Below are positions 45,601-54,048 of a stretch of 64,000 bases of DNA, piece by piece. The stretch lies in assembly GCF_038396615.1 (NCBI RefSeq), contig NZ_CP121689.1, forward strand, positions 1,190,001 to 1,254,000, written 5' to 3'. The translations under genes and the position numbers were made by a program. Below the pieces are notes generated by a model, which ran no database searches, was not told the origin of the DNA, and saw only the letters and a list, made by a program, of their open reading frames with translations. Source of the DNA: Thermatribacter velox (lineage in GTDB: Bacteria; Atribacterota; Atribacteria; Atribacterales; Thermatribacteraceae). Position 1 is the first letter of the stretch; each line of letters opens with the position of its first letter.

Positions 45601-46083
45601 ATGGGCCGGAAGTGGCTGATTATCATCGTAATTGTCACTCTGGGCATTGCCACTGACCAGGTGTCGAAATGGTGTATACAGAATTTCATTAACCTTCCCT
45701 ATCCCTTGATAAGGGGTTTTTTTGAGCTGCGCTTAAGGCACAACCCGGGTAGTGCCTTTGGAATAAAGATTTTGAGTACACCCCAGCTTCTCGTCATTAC
45801 GGTTGCTGTAACTGTCGTATTTCTTCTCTTTTTTGCGCTGGATAAGGCAGGAAACCCCAAAAATCAGCGCCTCTTTACCTGGGGTGCGAGCTTCTACATA
45901 TCGGGAGCCTGGGGCAATCTTATCGATAGGTTACGTCTGGGATATGTTGTTGATTTCTTCTATACGCCTTTTTGGGCTACTTTCAACCTGGCCGACGTTC
46001 TGATCGTTTTGGGAATGGGGCTTATCCTGTTAGGTTTTCTTTACAGAGGAAAGGATGAAGAAGCAGAAGATTCTGGTTTATGA
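45601..46083 (+). CDS. lspA: Lipoprotein signal peptidase (signal peptidase II)
   Basis: Aspartyl membrane protease that cleaves signal peptides of lipidated prolipoproteins. 160 residues with four transmembrane segments. Conserved blocks ATDQVSKWCI, NPGSAFGI, GNLIDRLRLGYVVDFF and FNLADVLIVLG carry the catalytic aspartates. ATG 45601 is right after divIVA. Its end overlaps rluD by 29 bp. Its presence implies lipoproteins, one candidate being the propeller protein near 3.4 kb. Confidence 0.95.
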   Translation: MGRKWLIIIVIVTLGIATDQVSKWCIQNFINLPYPLIRGFFELRLRHNPGSAFGIKILSTPQLLVITVAVTVVFLLFFALDKAGNPKNQRLFTWGASFYISGAWGNLIDRLRLGYVVDFFYTPFWATFNLADVLIVLGMGLILLGFLYRGKDEEAEDSGL

Positions 46084-47020
46084 TGAAGCGGGGGCCCGCT
46101 TGGATGCCTGGTTGGCAAGAAACTTTCCCGAAGCATCTCGTTCTCTACTTGCCAGACTCATCAAAGACGGCAAGGTTAGAGTAAATCGCACCACTATCAC
46201 GAAAACCAGTAAGAAAGTGAATCCTGGAGACGTCATAGAAATTACCTGGGAAGGAAAACAGTTTTTAGAACTTGAGCCATTCCCTCTTCCCCTGGAAGTA
46301 GTTTATCAGGATGAGGATATCTTGGTCATCAACAAACCAGCGGGCATAGCCACTCACCCGGTGAGCCTTCTGGAAAAAAATACCCTGGTCAATGCACTGC
46401 TTTATCACGGGGTAGGGTTGGCTCGGTATGGAGCTCCCTTGCGTCCAGGTGTTGTGCACCGTCTTGATAAGGAAACTTCTGGAGTTATGGTTTTTGCCAA
46501 ATCAGACGTGGCCTACCTCAAACTGATAGAGGAATTCAGAAAACGGAAAGTCAACAAAGTTTATCTCGCCATTGTTGAAGGGAAATGGGAAGAAAACTCA
46601 GCTGAACTGACTTTACCCATTTCCAGAAACAGAAAGAATCCCTGTTTGATGGAAGTCAATTTTAAGCAGGGCAAAGAGGCTCACACGCTTATTAAACCCT
46701 ACCTGAGCGGGGAAAACTATTCACTGCTTATAGTTAGTCCCCGAACTGGCCGTACTCATCAAATACGTGTCCACCTGAGTTTCATCGGTCATCCAATTGT
46801 AGGGGACAAGCGGTACGGTACCGCCTGGGGTGCCCAGCAAATGCCAAGGCAAGCCCTTCATGCTTTTTCCCTGAGTTTGGAACACCCTACTCGAAGTGAG
46901 AAACTCGCTTTTTACGCAGATCTTCCCGAGGATATGAAGGAGTTCTTGCTTAAACACTTTAAAAAGCTTCCAACCCCAGAGGAAATTCTGGCTGTACAAA
47001 AAGCGTTTTTTCGTTCCTAA
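46055..47020 (+). CDS. rluD: 23S rRNA pseudouridine synthase, RluD-type
   Basis: Isomerises uridines in 23S rRNA. 321 residues. N-terminal S4 RNA-binding domain (GARLDAWLARNFPEASRSLL), then the catalytic motif GVVHRLDKETSGVMVFAK with the essential Asp, and the late GRTHQIRVHLSFIGHPIVGDKRYG block. ATG 46055 sits in the end of lspA with GAGGA just upstream. The lspA-rluD pairing is common. The 3' end overlaps convergent rqcH by 62 bp. Confidence 0.94.
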   Translation: MKKQKILVYDEAGARLDAWLARNFPEASRSLLARLIKDGKVRVNRTTITKTSKKVNPGDVIEITWEGKQFLELEPFPLPLEVVYQDEDILVINKPAGIATHPVSLLEKNTLVNALLYHGVGLARYGAPLRPGVVHRLDKETSGVMVFAKSDVAYLKLIEEFRKRKVNKVYLAIVEGKWEENSAELTLPISRNRKNPCLMEVNFKQGKEAHTLIKPYLSGENYSLLIVSPRTGRTHQIRVHLSFIGHPIVGDKRYGTAWGAQQMPRQALHAFSLSLEHPTRSEKLAFYADLPEDMKEFLLKHFKKLPTPEEILAVQKAFFRS

Positions 47021-48677
47021 ACAAAACCTTGCCCAAATCGCTTCCGGGAGCAAATCGTAAATACTTTACTTCAGTCATGATTATTGGAACGCTACTCTCG
47101 GCTCTTCCTTTGGAATAAAAAGCTGCCAATTTGGCCGCACGTTCCACATCTTCTCTCAATTTCTGTGAGGTGTTTATAATTTTCAAGACTACATGAGAAC
47201 CGGGTATGTCTCGAGCATGGAACCACAAGTCTTTCCTGGAAGCCACTTTGCTAATTAAAAGGTGGTTAGCTCTGGCGTTCTTTCCTATCAAAATGTAATT
47301 GCCTTGGGGTGTACGGTAGCCTGTTATACCTGGAGGAAAACGTCGTGGGGAAAAGGTTCCGCCCTCACTTTGCTCATAATATGCTATTTTTGTGCTATCT
47401 TCAGCGAGGCTTTCAAGTTTGCCCAGTATTTCTGATTCCCTTTTCTCAAGTATAGCAAGTTTCTTTTTTGCCATGGTAGCCCTTTTCAAAAGTTTCCTGT
47501 AAAGCTGGAAGTAATTCTGCATGTTCTGGGTAACACTCAAAGCAGAATCCAAGGCGATGTGAATTTCTTCTTGAGAGGGAGAAAAAATATTGCGAACGAT
47601 TAGTCCCGCATCGTCTCTCTTAACAATTTCAAGATTTGGCCACAATTTGAGGAGCTCTCCCTTAAGGCGCGTTGTTTCTATTTCTTCTTCATCGGGCAAA
47701 GAAGAAACAATTTTTTCTTTCTCCCACCTTATAGTTTCTAACTCTTTCTGGAGTTCCTTAAGTCGACTTTCTTTCAACGCATGCTGTTTTTGCCAGTTGT
47801 GCAAAGCACGAAGATAAGCTTCCACCGCCTCGGAGAAGGTGGAAAATGCCAGTGTTTGGGCATCGGAATACCCATCTTCTTTCCAGAAGATGCCCAGAGG
47901 TCTTTGGTGTGCTTTTTCAAAGAAAAGATAAACTTTGTAGTTTTCCTTGAACAGGGGTTGCAGGATTTCTTCCCATGCTTTCCGTATCTCTTGATGTGAA
48001 GTGGGTCTGTCCCCTATTTTACGCCACAGGTATTTGCCAAGAAAAGAACCCACGCCTTCAAAATTCCTGATAAACCAGCCTGGTCCATCAACAACTATTG
48101 CTTCACTTCCTGGAACAAAAACCTTGCTTTCCCAAAAAAGCAAGGGGTCCAGTTTACCTTCTGGATAAGGAGGTAGGGAATAAACAAGATCTGGAAGTAT
48201 ATGCCTGAGACTGCTTTCCTTTTGCCCGATGAACCGTGCAGCACTTAAAATACGCTGTGAGTCAGCTTCGACAAGAACCAAATTGGCATTTCTGCCGGTT
48301 AGTTCAAAAATCAAGTAAAACTGTTTTTCGCCACTTTCCCATAGACTGGGATTTCTGATAAACAATCTCACCACCCGGTCCCAACCAATCTGTTCTATCT
48401 CCGTGATATGACCACCTACAAGGTTTTTCTTGGTAGTTTGTATCCAGTGGTTAACCAGATTGAGTTTCTTATCAGGACACTGACTCGAGAAAAATAAGAC
48501 ATTCACATTGGGGTGAAAATAAGTAACCAAGTAACCACTGGATGTGTTTTGAGTGTAAAGCCTTAAAGCAAAGCCCTTCTGAGGAAGCAACAAAACATCC
48601 TGTATGCGAGCTCCAGTTATCGTGGTCTTTAATTCCTTAATCAAAAATCTCAGGGGCAATCCTTCCAGAGTTTGCAT
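46959..48677 (-). CDS. rqcH: Ribosome quality-control factor RqcH (NFACT family)
   Basis: Binds stalled 50S-peptidyl-tRNA complexes and directs alanine tailing. 572 residues. NFACT-N domain at the start (MQTLEGLPLRFLIKELK), then coiled-coil helices around 290-430 and a C-terminal NFACT-R domain with GKNARANHLLISKVASRKDLWFHARDIPGSHVVL. The DLWFH.PGSHVVL block is diagnostic. It lies alone on the minus strand with its own promoter. Its reading frame ends 62 bp inside the rluD end, convergently. It was once called fibronectin-binding protein FbpA. No RqcP gene is nearby. Confidence 0.93.
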   Translation of the reverse strand: MQTLEGLPLRFLIKELKTTITGARIQDVLLLPQKGFALRLYTQNTSSGYLVTYFHPNVNVLFFSSQCPDKKLNLVNHWIQTTKKNLVGGHITEIEQIGWDRVVRLFIRNPSLWESGEKQFYLIFELTGRNANLVLVEADSQRILSAARFIGQKESSLRHILPDLVYSLPPYPEGKLDPLLFWESKVFVPGSEAIVVDGPGWFIRNFEGVGSFLGKYLWRKIGDRPTSHQEIRKAWEEILQPLFKENYKVYLFFEKAHQRPLGIFWKEDGYSDAQTLAFSTFSEAVEAYLRALHNWQKQHALKESRLKELQKELETIRWEKEKIVSSLPDEEEIETTRLKGELLKLWPNLEIVKRDDAGLIVRNIFSPSQEEIHIALDSALSVTQNMQNYFQLYRKLLKRATMAKKKLAILEKRESEILGKLESLAEDSTKIAYYEQSEGGTFSPRRFPPGITGYRTPQGNYILIGKNARANHLLISKVASRKDLWFHARDIPGSHVVLKIINTSQKLREDVERAAKLAAFYSKGRAESSVPIIMTEVKYLRFAPGSDLGKVLFRNEKTLFVQPEFPLGLEAF

Positions 48678-48688
48678 TTTTCTATCCG

Positions 48689-48718
48689 TTGACAGTTTTA
48701 AGCTTTTTCAAGTAATAT
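48689..48718 (+). promoter_or_regulatory. Promoter for the yicC-gmk-rpoZ-coaBC operon
   Basis: Perfect TTGACA at 48689-48694, an 18 bp spacer, and TAATAT (4 of 6 to TATAAT) at 48713-48718. It lies 37 bp upstream of yicC, just ahead of its AAAGGAG site. Its -10 element overlaps that of the opposing rqcH promoter. Confidence 0.6.
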
Positions 48719-48743
48719 AGCGACAAGTATCCAGTTTTGTAAA
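48714..48743 (-). promoter_or_regulatory. Promoter for rqcH
   Basis: Read on the minus strand, TTTACA (48738-48743, one mismatch to TTGACA), an 18 bp spacer and TATATT (48714-48719, one mismatch to TATAAT). Expected start is near 48707, about 30 bp before the rqcH ATG at 48677. It overlaps the divergent yicC promoter at the -10 elements, so the two may compete for polymerase. Confidence 0.6.
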
Positions 48744-48754
48744 GGAGTCATCAT

Positions 48755-49627
48755 ATGAGAAGCATGACCGGTTTTGGTTTTGCCGAAGGTGAGGGCACAC
48801 TTGGCACTTACCGAGTGCATATCAAAAGTGTCAACCACCGCTTTCTGGATATAAACATCAGAATGCCGAGAGAACTCTATGTTTGGGAGGAACTGCTCAA
48901 CCAGTCTATAAAATCCCGCATTTCCAGGGGAAAGGTTGAGTTGCGCATTGACTTTGAGCCTCGGCTGGAAAACTTTACCATTGAAGTGAATCCCCGGCTT
49001 GCTCGTTCTTACCTCGATGCCCTTGAAACTCTTTGCAAGGAACTGGGGCTCAACTTTAGCCCTCATATAGAGCTTATCCTCAGTTTGGGAGAAATAATCA
49101 AACTGAACAAGGAGAATCAGTGCTGGGAAGAGGAGTGGGATCTTTTTAGGGCAATTTTTGAAAAAGCTATTCAAGCTTTTTTGGAGTCAAGAGAGAGCGA
49201 AGGCCTAAAGATGAAAGAGGATATAGAGAAACACCTGGAAAAGATTAGCAAAGCTGCAGAACAACTAAAAAAACACAACGACCAGGTTACTGAGTTTTTT
49301 CGCCAGAAACTATCCAAGCGAATTGCTGAACTATTACCGCAGTTGCCTGTAAACGAAACTCTTCTGGCCCAGGAAGTGGTATATTACGTTGAACGAAGCG
49401 ATATCAACGAGGAAATAACGCGCATAAAGGCCCACGTAGAAAGAATACGTTCTCTTCTTAATGCCGAAGGTCCGGTTGGTAGGGAACTGGAGTTTGTGTT
49501 GCAAGAAATACATCGTGAGGTGAACACCATTGGAGCTAAATCGGCTCACTTGAGGATATCGGAAATGGTTATTGACCTCAAAACAGCTCTTGAGAAACTA
49601 CGGGAACAGGTTCAAAACATAGAATAA
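48755..49627 (+). CDS. yicC: YicC-family endoribonuclease
   Basis: 290 residues. N-terminal MRSMTGFGFAEGEG and VHIKSVNHRFLDINIRMPRELY, and C-terminal EITRIKAHVERIRSLLNAEGPVGRELEFVLQEIHREVNTIGAKS are the conserved ends of YicC/YloC proteins, recently shown to act as endoribonucleases on structured RNA. The middle is helical. ATG 48755 has AAAGGAG. Adjacent gmk and rpoZ is the conserved yicC(yloC)-gmk-rpoZ order. Confidence 0.94.
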   Translation: MRSMTGFGFAEGEGTLGTYRVHIKSVNHRFLDINIRMPRELYVWEELLNQSIKSRISRGKVELRIDFEPRLENFTIEVNPRLARSYLDALETLCKELGLNFSPHIELILSLGEIIKLNKENQCWEEEWDLFRAIFEKAIQAFLESRESEGLKMKEDIEKHLEKISKAAEQLKKHNDQVTEFFRQKLSKRIAELLPQLPVNETLLAQEVVYYVERSDINEEITRIKAHVERIRSLLNAEGPVGRELEFVLQEIHREVNTIGAKSAHLRISEMVIDLKTALEKLREQVQNIE

Positions 49628-49628
49628 A

Positions 49629-50222
49629 ATGGCGGGTATTCTTTTTGTCATCTCGGGACCCTCAGGGGTGGGGAAAAGCACGGTTAGAAAAGAAGTAATG
49701 AAAAGATGTTCGGGGCTTCGATACTCCATTTCCTGTACTACCAGGCCTCCGCGTGAAGGCGAAATCAATGGGGTAGACTATTTGTTTGTGGATCTTTCGA
49801 CTTTTGAAGCGATGAAACGCCAAGGGGAGTTCCTGGAATGGGCCAGAGTGCACGGTAATTACTACGGAACCCCTCGCAAACCCATTGAGGAATGGCTGAA
49901 AAAAGGGGAAGACGTAATTTTGGAGATAGATGTCCAAGGAGCGAAACAGGTCAAAAAAAATTTTAAGGGAGGAGTTTTTATCTTTATAGCACCTCCCTCA
50001 CTTAAGGCCTTGGAGGAAAGGTTGAAAAAGCGGAATACGGATCGCGAGGATGAAATACTCCTTCGCATGACTAATGCACGTATTGAAATGCAGTGCATTT
50101 CTGATTATGATTATCTAGTGGTTAACGACCAGCTTGAAGAAGCGGTAAACAAATTATTGTCAATTATCATTGCTGAACGGTGCAGGATAAGGAAACCTCA
50201 TTTTTGGGGAGGCGAAAAGTAG
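49629..50222 (+). CDS. gmk: Guanylate kinase
   Basis: Phosphorylates GMP to GDP. 197 residues. P-loop ISGPSGVGKSTV, GMP-binding SCTTRPPREGEINGVDY and GNYYGTP, and lid-region Arg residues in ERLKKRNTDREDEILLRM. The start lies right after the yicC stop with no separate Shine-Dalgarno, so it is probably translated by coupling. It ends just before rpoZ. Confidence 0.96.
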   Translation: MAGILFVISGPSGVGKSTVRKEVMKRCSGLRYSISCTTRPPREGEINGVDYLFVDLSTFEAMKRQGEFLEWARVHGNYYGTPRKPIEEWLKKGEDVILEIDVQGAKQVKKNFKGGVFIFIAPPSLKALEERLKKRNTDREDEILLRMTNARIEMQCISDYDYLVVNDQLEEAVNKLLSIIIAERCRIRKPHFWGGEK

Positions 50223-50224
50223 CC

Positions 50225-50452
50225 ATGATTCCCATAGATAAACTGCTTGAAAAAACTGGAGATAGATATACCTTGACCACCGTTGTTGCCAAAAGGGCAA
50301 AACAAATAAGCGAAGGAGCCACCCCCTTGGTAGAGCTGGACAAACCTCATAAGCCTATCTTTGTAGCTATTCAGGAAGTAGTTGAGGACAAAATTGAGTT
50401 TTACGAACCCCAAGAAGATGATTTATCACCCGAGCAACCTCTGGAAGAATAA
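50225..50452 (+). CDS. rpoZ: RNA polymerase omega subunit
   Basis: 75 residues. It starts IPIDKLLEKTGDRYTLTTVVAKRAKQI, the conserved omega core that binds the C-terminal tail of beta-prime, and ends in an acidic tail. ATG 50225 has GGGGAGG about 12 bp upstream; the longer frame upstream from 50180 lies inside gmk. Overlaps coaBC by 35 bp. Length and position behind gmk agree with rpoZ. Confidence 0.94.
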   Translation: MIPIDKLLEKTGDRYTLTTVVAKRAKQISEGATPLVELDKPHKPIFVAIQEVVEDKIEFYEPQEDDLSPEQPLEE

Positions 50453-51635
50453 AAACATCCTGGTTGGGATTTGTGGAGGTATCGCTGCATTCAAAATAGC
50501 GCATCTGGTAAGTTACCTGGTAAAATCTGGAGCCAACGTTCAGGTAGTGATGACGGACAATGCCCAGTATTTTGTTGGCAAAAGCACCTTTGAAGCTCTT
50601 ACAGGCAGAAAAGTCTATGACCACCTTTTTAATGCCGAAGGAAAAATTCTGCATATAGAATTAGCTCGAAAAAACGATCTGATCCTTGTTGCACCAGCTA
50701 CAGCTAACATAATAGCTAAGATAGCTTGTGGCATTGGAGACGACTTGCTATCAACTCTGTGTTTGGTAGAACCACAGAAATTGCTCATTGTACCTGCTAT
50801 GAACCATAGAATGTGGAGAAACCCAGCCGTACAGGAAAACCTGAATGTGCTTAAGAAGCGGAACATTGGTGTTCTTTTACCGGAGAGTGGAAAGCTGGCC
50901 TGTGGGGAAGAAGGAGAAGGTAGACTACCTGAAGTAGAGAATATAATCGAAAAAATGTTCTATTTTGTATACAACGACAAATTTCTTTTGGGGAAGAAGG
51001 TACTGGTCACTGCGGGAGCAACACGTGAATGGGTGGACCCTGTGCGCTATGTTTCTAATCCATCAAGCGGCATCATGGGTTATTCCTTAGCTGCTCAGGC
51101 CAAAGCACTGGGTGCGGAGGTTACCTTGATTAGCGGCAAGACTCACCTTCGTGTTCCCGCTTCTGTGGAGAGGGAGGAAATAGACACCGCTTTGCAACTG
51201 GCGGAAAAGACTCAAAAGCTTTTTCCGAGCTATGACTTCCTGTTTATGAGTGCAGCGGTTTCGGATTTCAGGCCCGAGACGCAGAAACCTTCGAAGATTA
51301 AGAAGCATCAGCAGGAAACGCTTGAACTCCGATTAGTACCTACCCCTGATATCCTTTCGATGGTGAGTAAAACTAAAAGACCTGAGCAAGTGGTGGTGGG
51401 TTTTTGCGCTGAAACCGATAATCCTCTTGAAGAGGGTAGGAGGAAGCTGCAGGAAAAAAATCTTGATCTGATAGTTGCCAATTTGGTCGATAAAGACAAA
51501 TCTGGTTTTGAGGTTTTAACCAACAAGGCCTGGATAATAGACCGCAAGGGTAAAGAAGTGGAACTTCCGCTTCTTGATAAAAGAGACCTGGCAGAAAAGA
51601 TTTTTTTGCATTTAAAAGACTTCCTGCAACAGTAA
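50418..51635 (+). CDS. coaBC: Bifunctional phosphopantothenoylcysteine decarboxylase/synthetase
   Basis: Joins phosphopantothenate and cysteine with CTP, then decarboxylates to phosphopantetheine. 405 residues. CoaC half (about 12-185) with GICGGIAAFKIAHLVSYL, PATANIIAKIACGIGDDLL and VPAMNHRMW. CoaB half with VTAGATREWVDPVRYVSNPSSG, VSDFRP and GFCAETDN. ATG 50418 lies inside rpoZ with only a weak AAGAAG upstream. With coaD downstream this covers two of the CoA steps in the window. Its stop shares a base with the priA start. Confidence 0.95.
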   Translation: MIYHPSNLWKNKNILVGICGGIAAFKIAHLVSYLVKSGANVQVVMTDNAQYFVGKSTFEALTGRKVYDHLFNAEGKILHIELARKNDLILVAPATANIIAKIACGIGDDLLSTLCLVEPQKLLIVPAMNHRMWRNPAVQENLNVLKKRNIGVLLPESGKLACGEEGEGRLPEVENIIEKMFYFVYNDKFLLGKKVLVTAGATREWVDPVRYVSNPSSGIMGYSLAAQAKALGAEVTLISGKTHLRVPASVEREEIDTALQLAEKTQKLFPSYDFLFMSAAVSDFRPETQKPSKIKKHQQETLELRLVPTPDILSMVSKTKRPEQVVVGFCAETDNPLEEGRRKLQEKNLDLIVANLVDKDKSGFEVLTNKAWIIDRKGKEVELPLLDKRDLAEKIFLHLKDFLQQ

Positions 51636-53509
51636 TGCTTTTGGCACAGGTTGCTTTGCCAGTACCCCTTTTCCAAACTTTTTCTTACCTCGTTCCAGAA
51701 AGGTTTATCAACGAAATAATTCCTGGAAGCATTGTTCAGGTAGAATTTCATTCTCGAAAGCTAACTGGAGTGGTAGTTGAGCTTGCCGAATACCACGACG
51801 TGGAGAACTTTAAGGAAATCTTGCAGCCTTTACCTTTGCAGCCATTGACGACTGCTTACCTTGATCTGGCAAAAAGACTCTCCATAGCTTTCTTTGCGCC
51901 GTTTGGCGAAATATTAGCTCTGTATGTTCCCAAAGTAAGCACCCTTAAGAGAAGTGCTCTACCGAGTAAGGAATCTTGTCCTCGGGATTGTTTCCTGCCT
52001 CACAAGCAGTTCCTATGTTGTCAACTGGCCTTTGAAGAAGACCGATTACGTTTTTTAAAGCAGTTTCTGCGGGAACGTGTTGCAGAAAAAAAAGAGAAAG
52101 TTCACCTCGTTTTTCCCGAGCTTGCGATGCTGGACCGCTATGTAGAGTTTATACAGGAAAACTTTCCAGGTTTGAAGCTCATTCGCTTTGATAGCAGAGT
52201 ATCCCCTTCCAAAAGACTCAAGCTTCATCAAGAGGCTGTAGCCGGAACTTTTGACATTATCGCAGGGTCATGTCTTTCTCTCTTTCTACCAACCCAGGGC
52301 ATTCATAATTACCTTATTATCGACCCTGAAGAGCGAGGTCACTTTTCTTCGAAACATCCTTATTACAATTCCCTGACTATTCTGGAGGCCAAAGTCAAAG
52401 TCTTTGGAGGCACGCTGATAGCCTTGTGTCGTATTCCAAACCTTTATCTGTATTTTTGTCTCCTGGAAGGAAAATGGGCTTCTCTCAAGCCTGTTTTTGA
52501 ACTTCGAGGTGCTACTTCCAAAAAGGTAACTACTGTGGTCCAAGAAAAACCCGGTAAGATTTTTTCTCTTTTTGCTCAAAAAGCCATCTCAGAAAATCTT
52601 AGAGCAGGTACCAGGAGCTTAATTCTAGTTCAAAAAAGCGGATATGCTACCGCACTGGGTTGTAAAGAGTGCGGGTTTTACTATTCATGCGCGATGTGTA
52701 ACATAGCCATGCGTTTCCACGCCCATTCCAAGCAGCTGATTTGTCCCCTCTGTGGTCAGAAATTATCCCCGGCTCCGGTTTGTCCACGTTGTGGAGGAAC
52801 CTGGTTTGAGGGTTGGGGAGCAGGAACAGAAAAAGTTGAAGAAGAGCTCAAAAAACTTTTTCCCGGGGTAGGAATTCAAAGAATTGATTTTGAAACTCTT
52901 GAAAAAGGCAAGCTTGAAATTCACCAAGATTCGCTTCTTCTGGTAGGAACCACTTCGATATTGCAGGAAAAATTACTGCGTCAGTCCTCCTTACTAATAA
53001 TAGAGTCTTTGGAAGATTGGTTTCTTTTGCCCGACTTTGAAGCCCGAGAACGATTTCTTTTGTCCTTTTACAAAGCGTTTCTTTTTCTGGGAGAAGACGT
53101 GCCTGCTTACCAAACAAAAATCATTATCCAGACCAGAAAGCAGTTTCAAGATTTTCTGAACCAGTTTCCCAAAAAGTGGCAAACGCTCTTTCAAGAAGAA
53201 ATTGAGAAACGCAAGAGAGGTGGTTACCCTCCCCTTAGAGCTATGGTTCGCATTGCTGCAGAGGGAAGGAATAAAAGGCAATCTTTTCAGGTTTTAAATC
53301 AATTGCGTGAGCTTTTAGTGAGCGCTCAAGAGAAGAAATTTGATATCTTTGGTCCCTATTCTGGAGAAGGCTTTAGAAAAAGAGGCACACTGCAGGCAGA
53401 GCTTACTGTATTGGTGCCTCAAGAGGACCTGGAAGATATATATCTGAAGGCCGAACCCCTGCTCAAATCAGCAGGTAGCGTAAAGGTGCGCTGTAAGGTA
53501 TCCTATTAG
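51635..53509 (+). CDS. priA: PriA-like primosomal protein lacking helicase motifs
   Basis: 624 residues. The N-terminal 3'-DNA-binding domain is recognisable (ALPVPLFQTFSYLVPERF, GSIVQVEFHSRKLTGVV, and FAPFGEILALYVPK). The zinc module is intact, with eight cysteines at 343, 346, 352, 355, 370, 373, 383 and 386. But no GxxGxGKT occurs before the VHLVFPE strand (residue 156), and the DExH box is reduced to IIDPEE (228-233). ATP hydrolysis and helicase activity are therefore unlikely. It probably still loads or remodels the primosome, as proposed for ATPase-less actinobacterial PriA. It is placed coaBC-priA-def-fmt as in many bacteria. Confidence 0.88.
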   Translation: MLLAQVALPVPLFQTFSYLVPERFINEIIPGSIVQVEFHSRKLTGVVVELAEYHDVENFKEILQPLPLQPLTTAYLDLAKRLSIAFFAPFGEILALYVPKVSTLKRSALPSKESCPRDCFLPHKQFLCCQLAFEEDRLRFLKQFLRERVAEKKEKVHLVFPELAMLDRYVEFIQENFPGLKLIRFDSRVSPSKRLKLHQEAVAGTFDIIAGSCLSLFLPTQGIHNYLIIDPEERGHFSSKHPYYNSLTILEAKVKVFGGTLIALCRIPNLYLYFCLLEGKWASLKPVFELRGATSKKVTTVVQEKPGKIFSLFAQKAISENLRAGTRSLILVQKSGYATALGCKECGFYYSCAMCNIAMRFHAHSKQLICPLCGQKLSPAPVCPRCGGTWFEGWGAGTEKVEEELKKLFPGVGIQRIDFETLEKGKLEIHQDSLLLVGTTSILQEKLLRQSSLLIIESLEDWFLLPDFEARERFLLSFYKAFLFLGEDVPAYQTKIIIQTRKQFQDFLNQFPKKWQTLFQEEIEKRKRGGYPPLRAMVRIAAEGRNKRQSFQVLNQLRELLVSAQEKKFDIFGPYSGEGFRKRGTLQAELTVLVPQEDLEDIYLKAEPLLKSAGSVKVRCKVSY

Positions 53510-53538
53510 GAAGATAGAAAAAGTGGAGGAAAAATAAA

Positions 53539-54048
53539 ATGGTTCGTAAAATAGTTCTCTATGGGAACCCCTTATTAAGAGAGAAGGCGCAGCCCGTCAC
53601 TTCGATAGATGGTAGAATCGTTTCCATACTTCAAGATATGGAAGAGACCATGCTGGCTTCTTCAGGTATCGGGCTTGCTGGGAACCAGGTGGGAGTTCTG
53701 TTGCGCCTGGTGACTCTGGTGCACCCGGAACAACAAAAAGTTTTGCACCTTATAAATCCGGAGATAGTGGAAAAATCCGGTGATGGAGAACTTCAGGAAG
53801 AAGGTTGCCTGAGCTTGCCAGGCTTGTATGCCAAAGTGGAGAGACCCGAAAAGACCTTTGTTAAGGCTCTGGATATCAATGGAAAGGAGATTCAGATAGC
53901 TGCAGAAGGTCTGTTGGCAAGAATTCTCCAGCATGAAATTGACCATTTAAACGGAACGCTTTTTATAGACCGTCTGGCCCCTGCGAGAAGATTGCTTATC
54001 AATGGGAAATTGAAACAGATAGCTCGGAGAGAAAAGGAAGAACCATGA
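53539..54048 (+). CDS. def: Peptide deformylase
   Basis: Metalloenzyme that removes the N-formyl group from new proteins. 169 residues. Motif I SGIGLAGNQVGV, motif II EEGCLSLPG (metal Cys) and motif III QHEIDHLNG (two metal His and catalytic Glu). Motif I has GLAGNQ where GLAANQ is usual. ATG 53539 has GGAGG 9 bp upstream. It overlaps fmt by 4 bp. Confidence 0.96.
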   Translation: MVRKIVLYGNPLLREKAQPVTSIDGRIVSILQDMEETMLASSGIGLAGNQVGVLLRLVTLVHPEQQKVLHLINPEIVEKSGDGELQEEGCLSLPGLYAKVERPEKTFVKALDINGKEIQIAAEGLLARILQHEIDHLNGTLFIDRLAPARRLLINGKLKQIARREKEEP

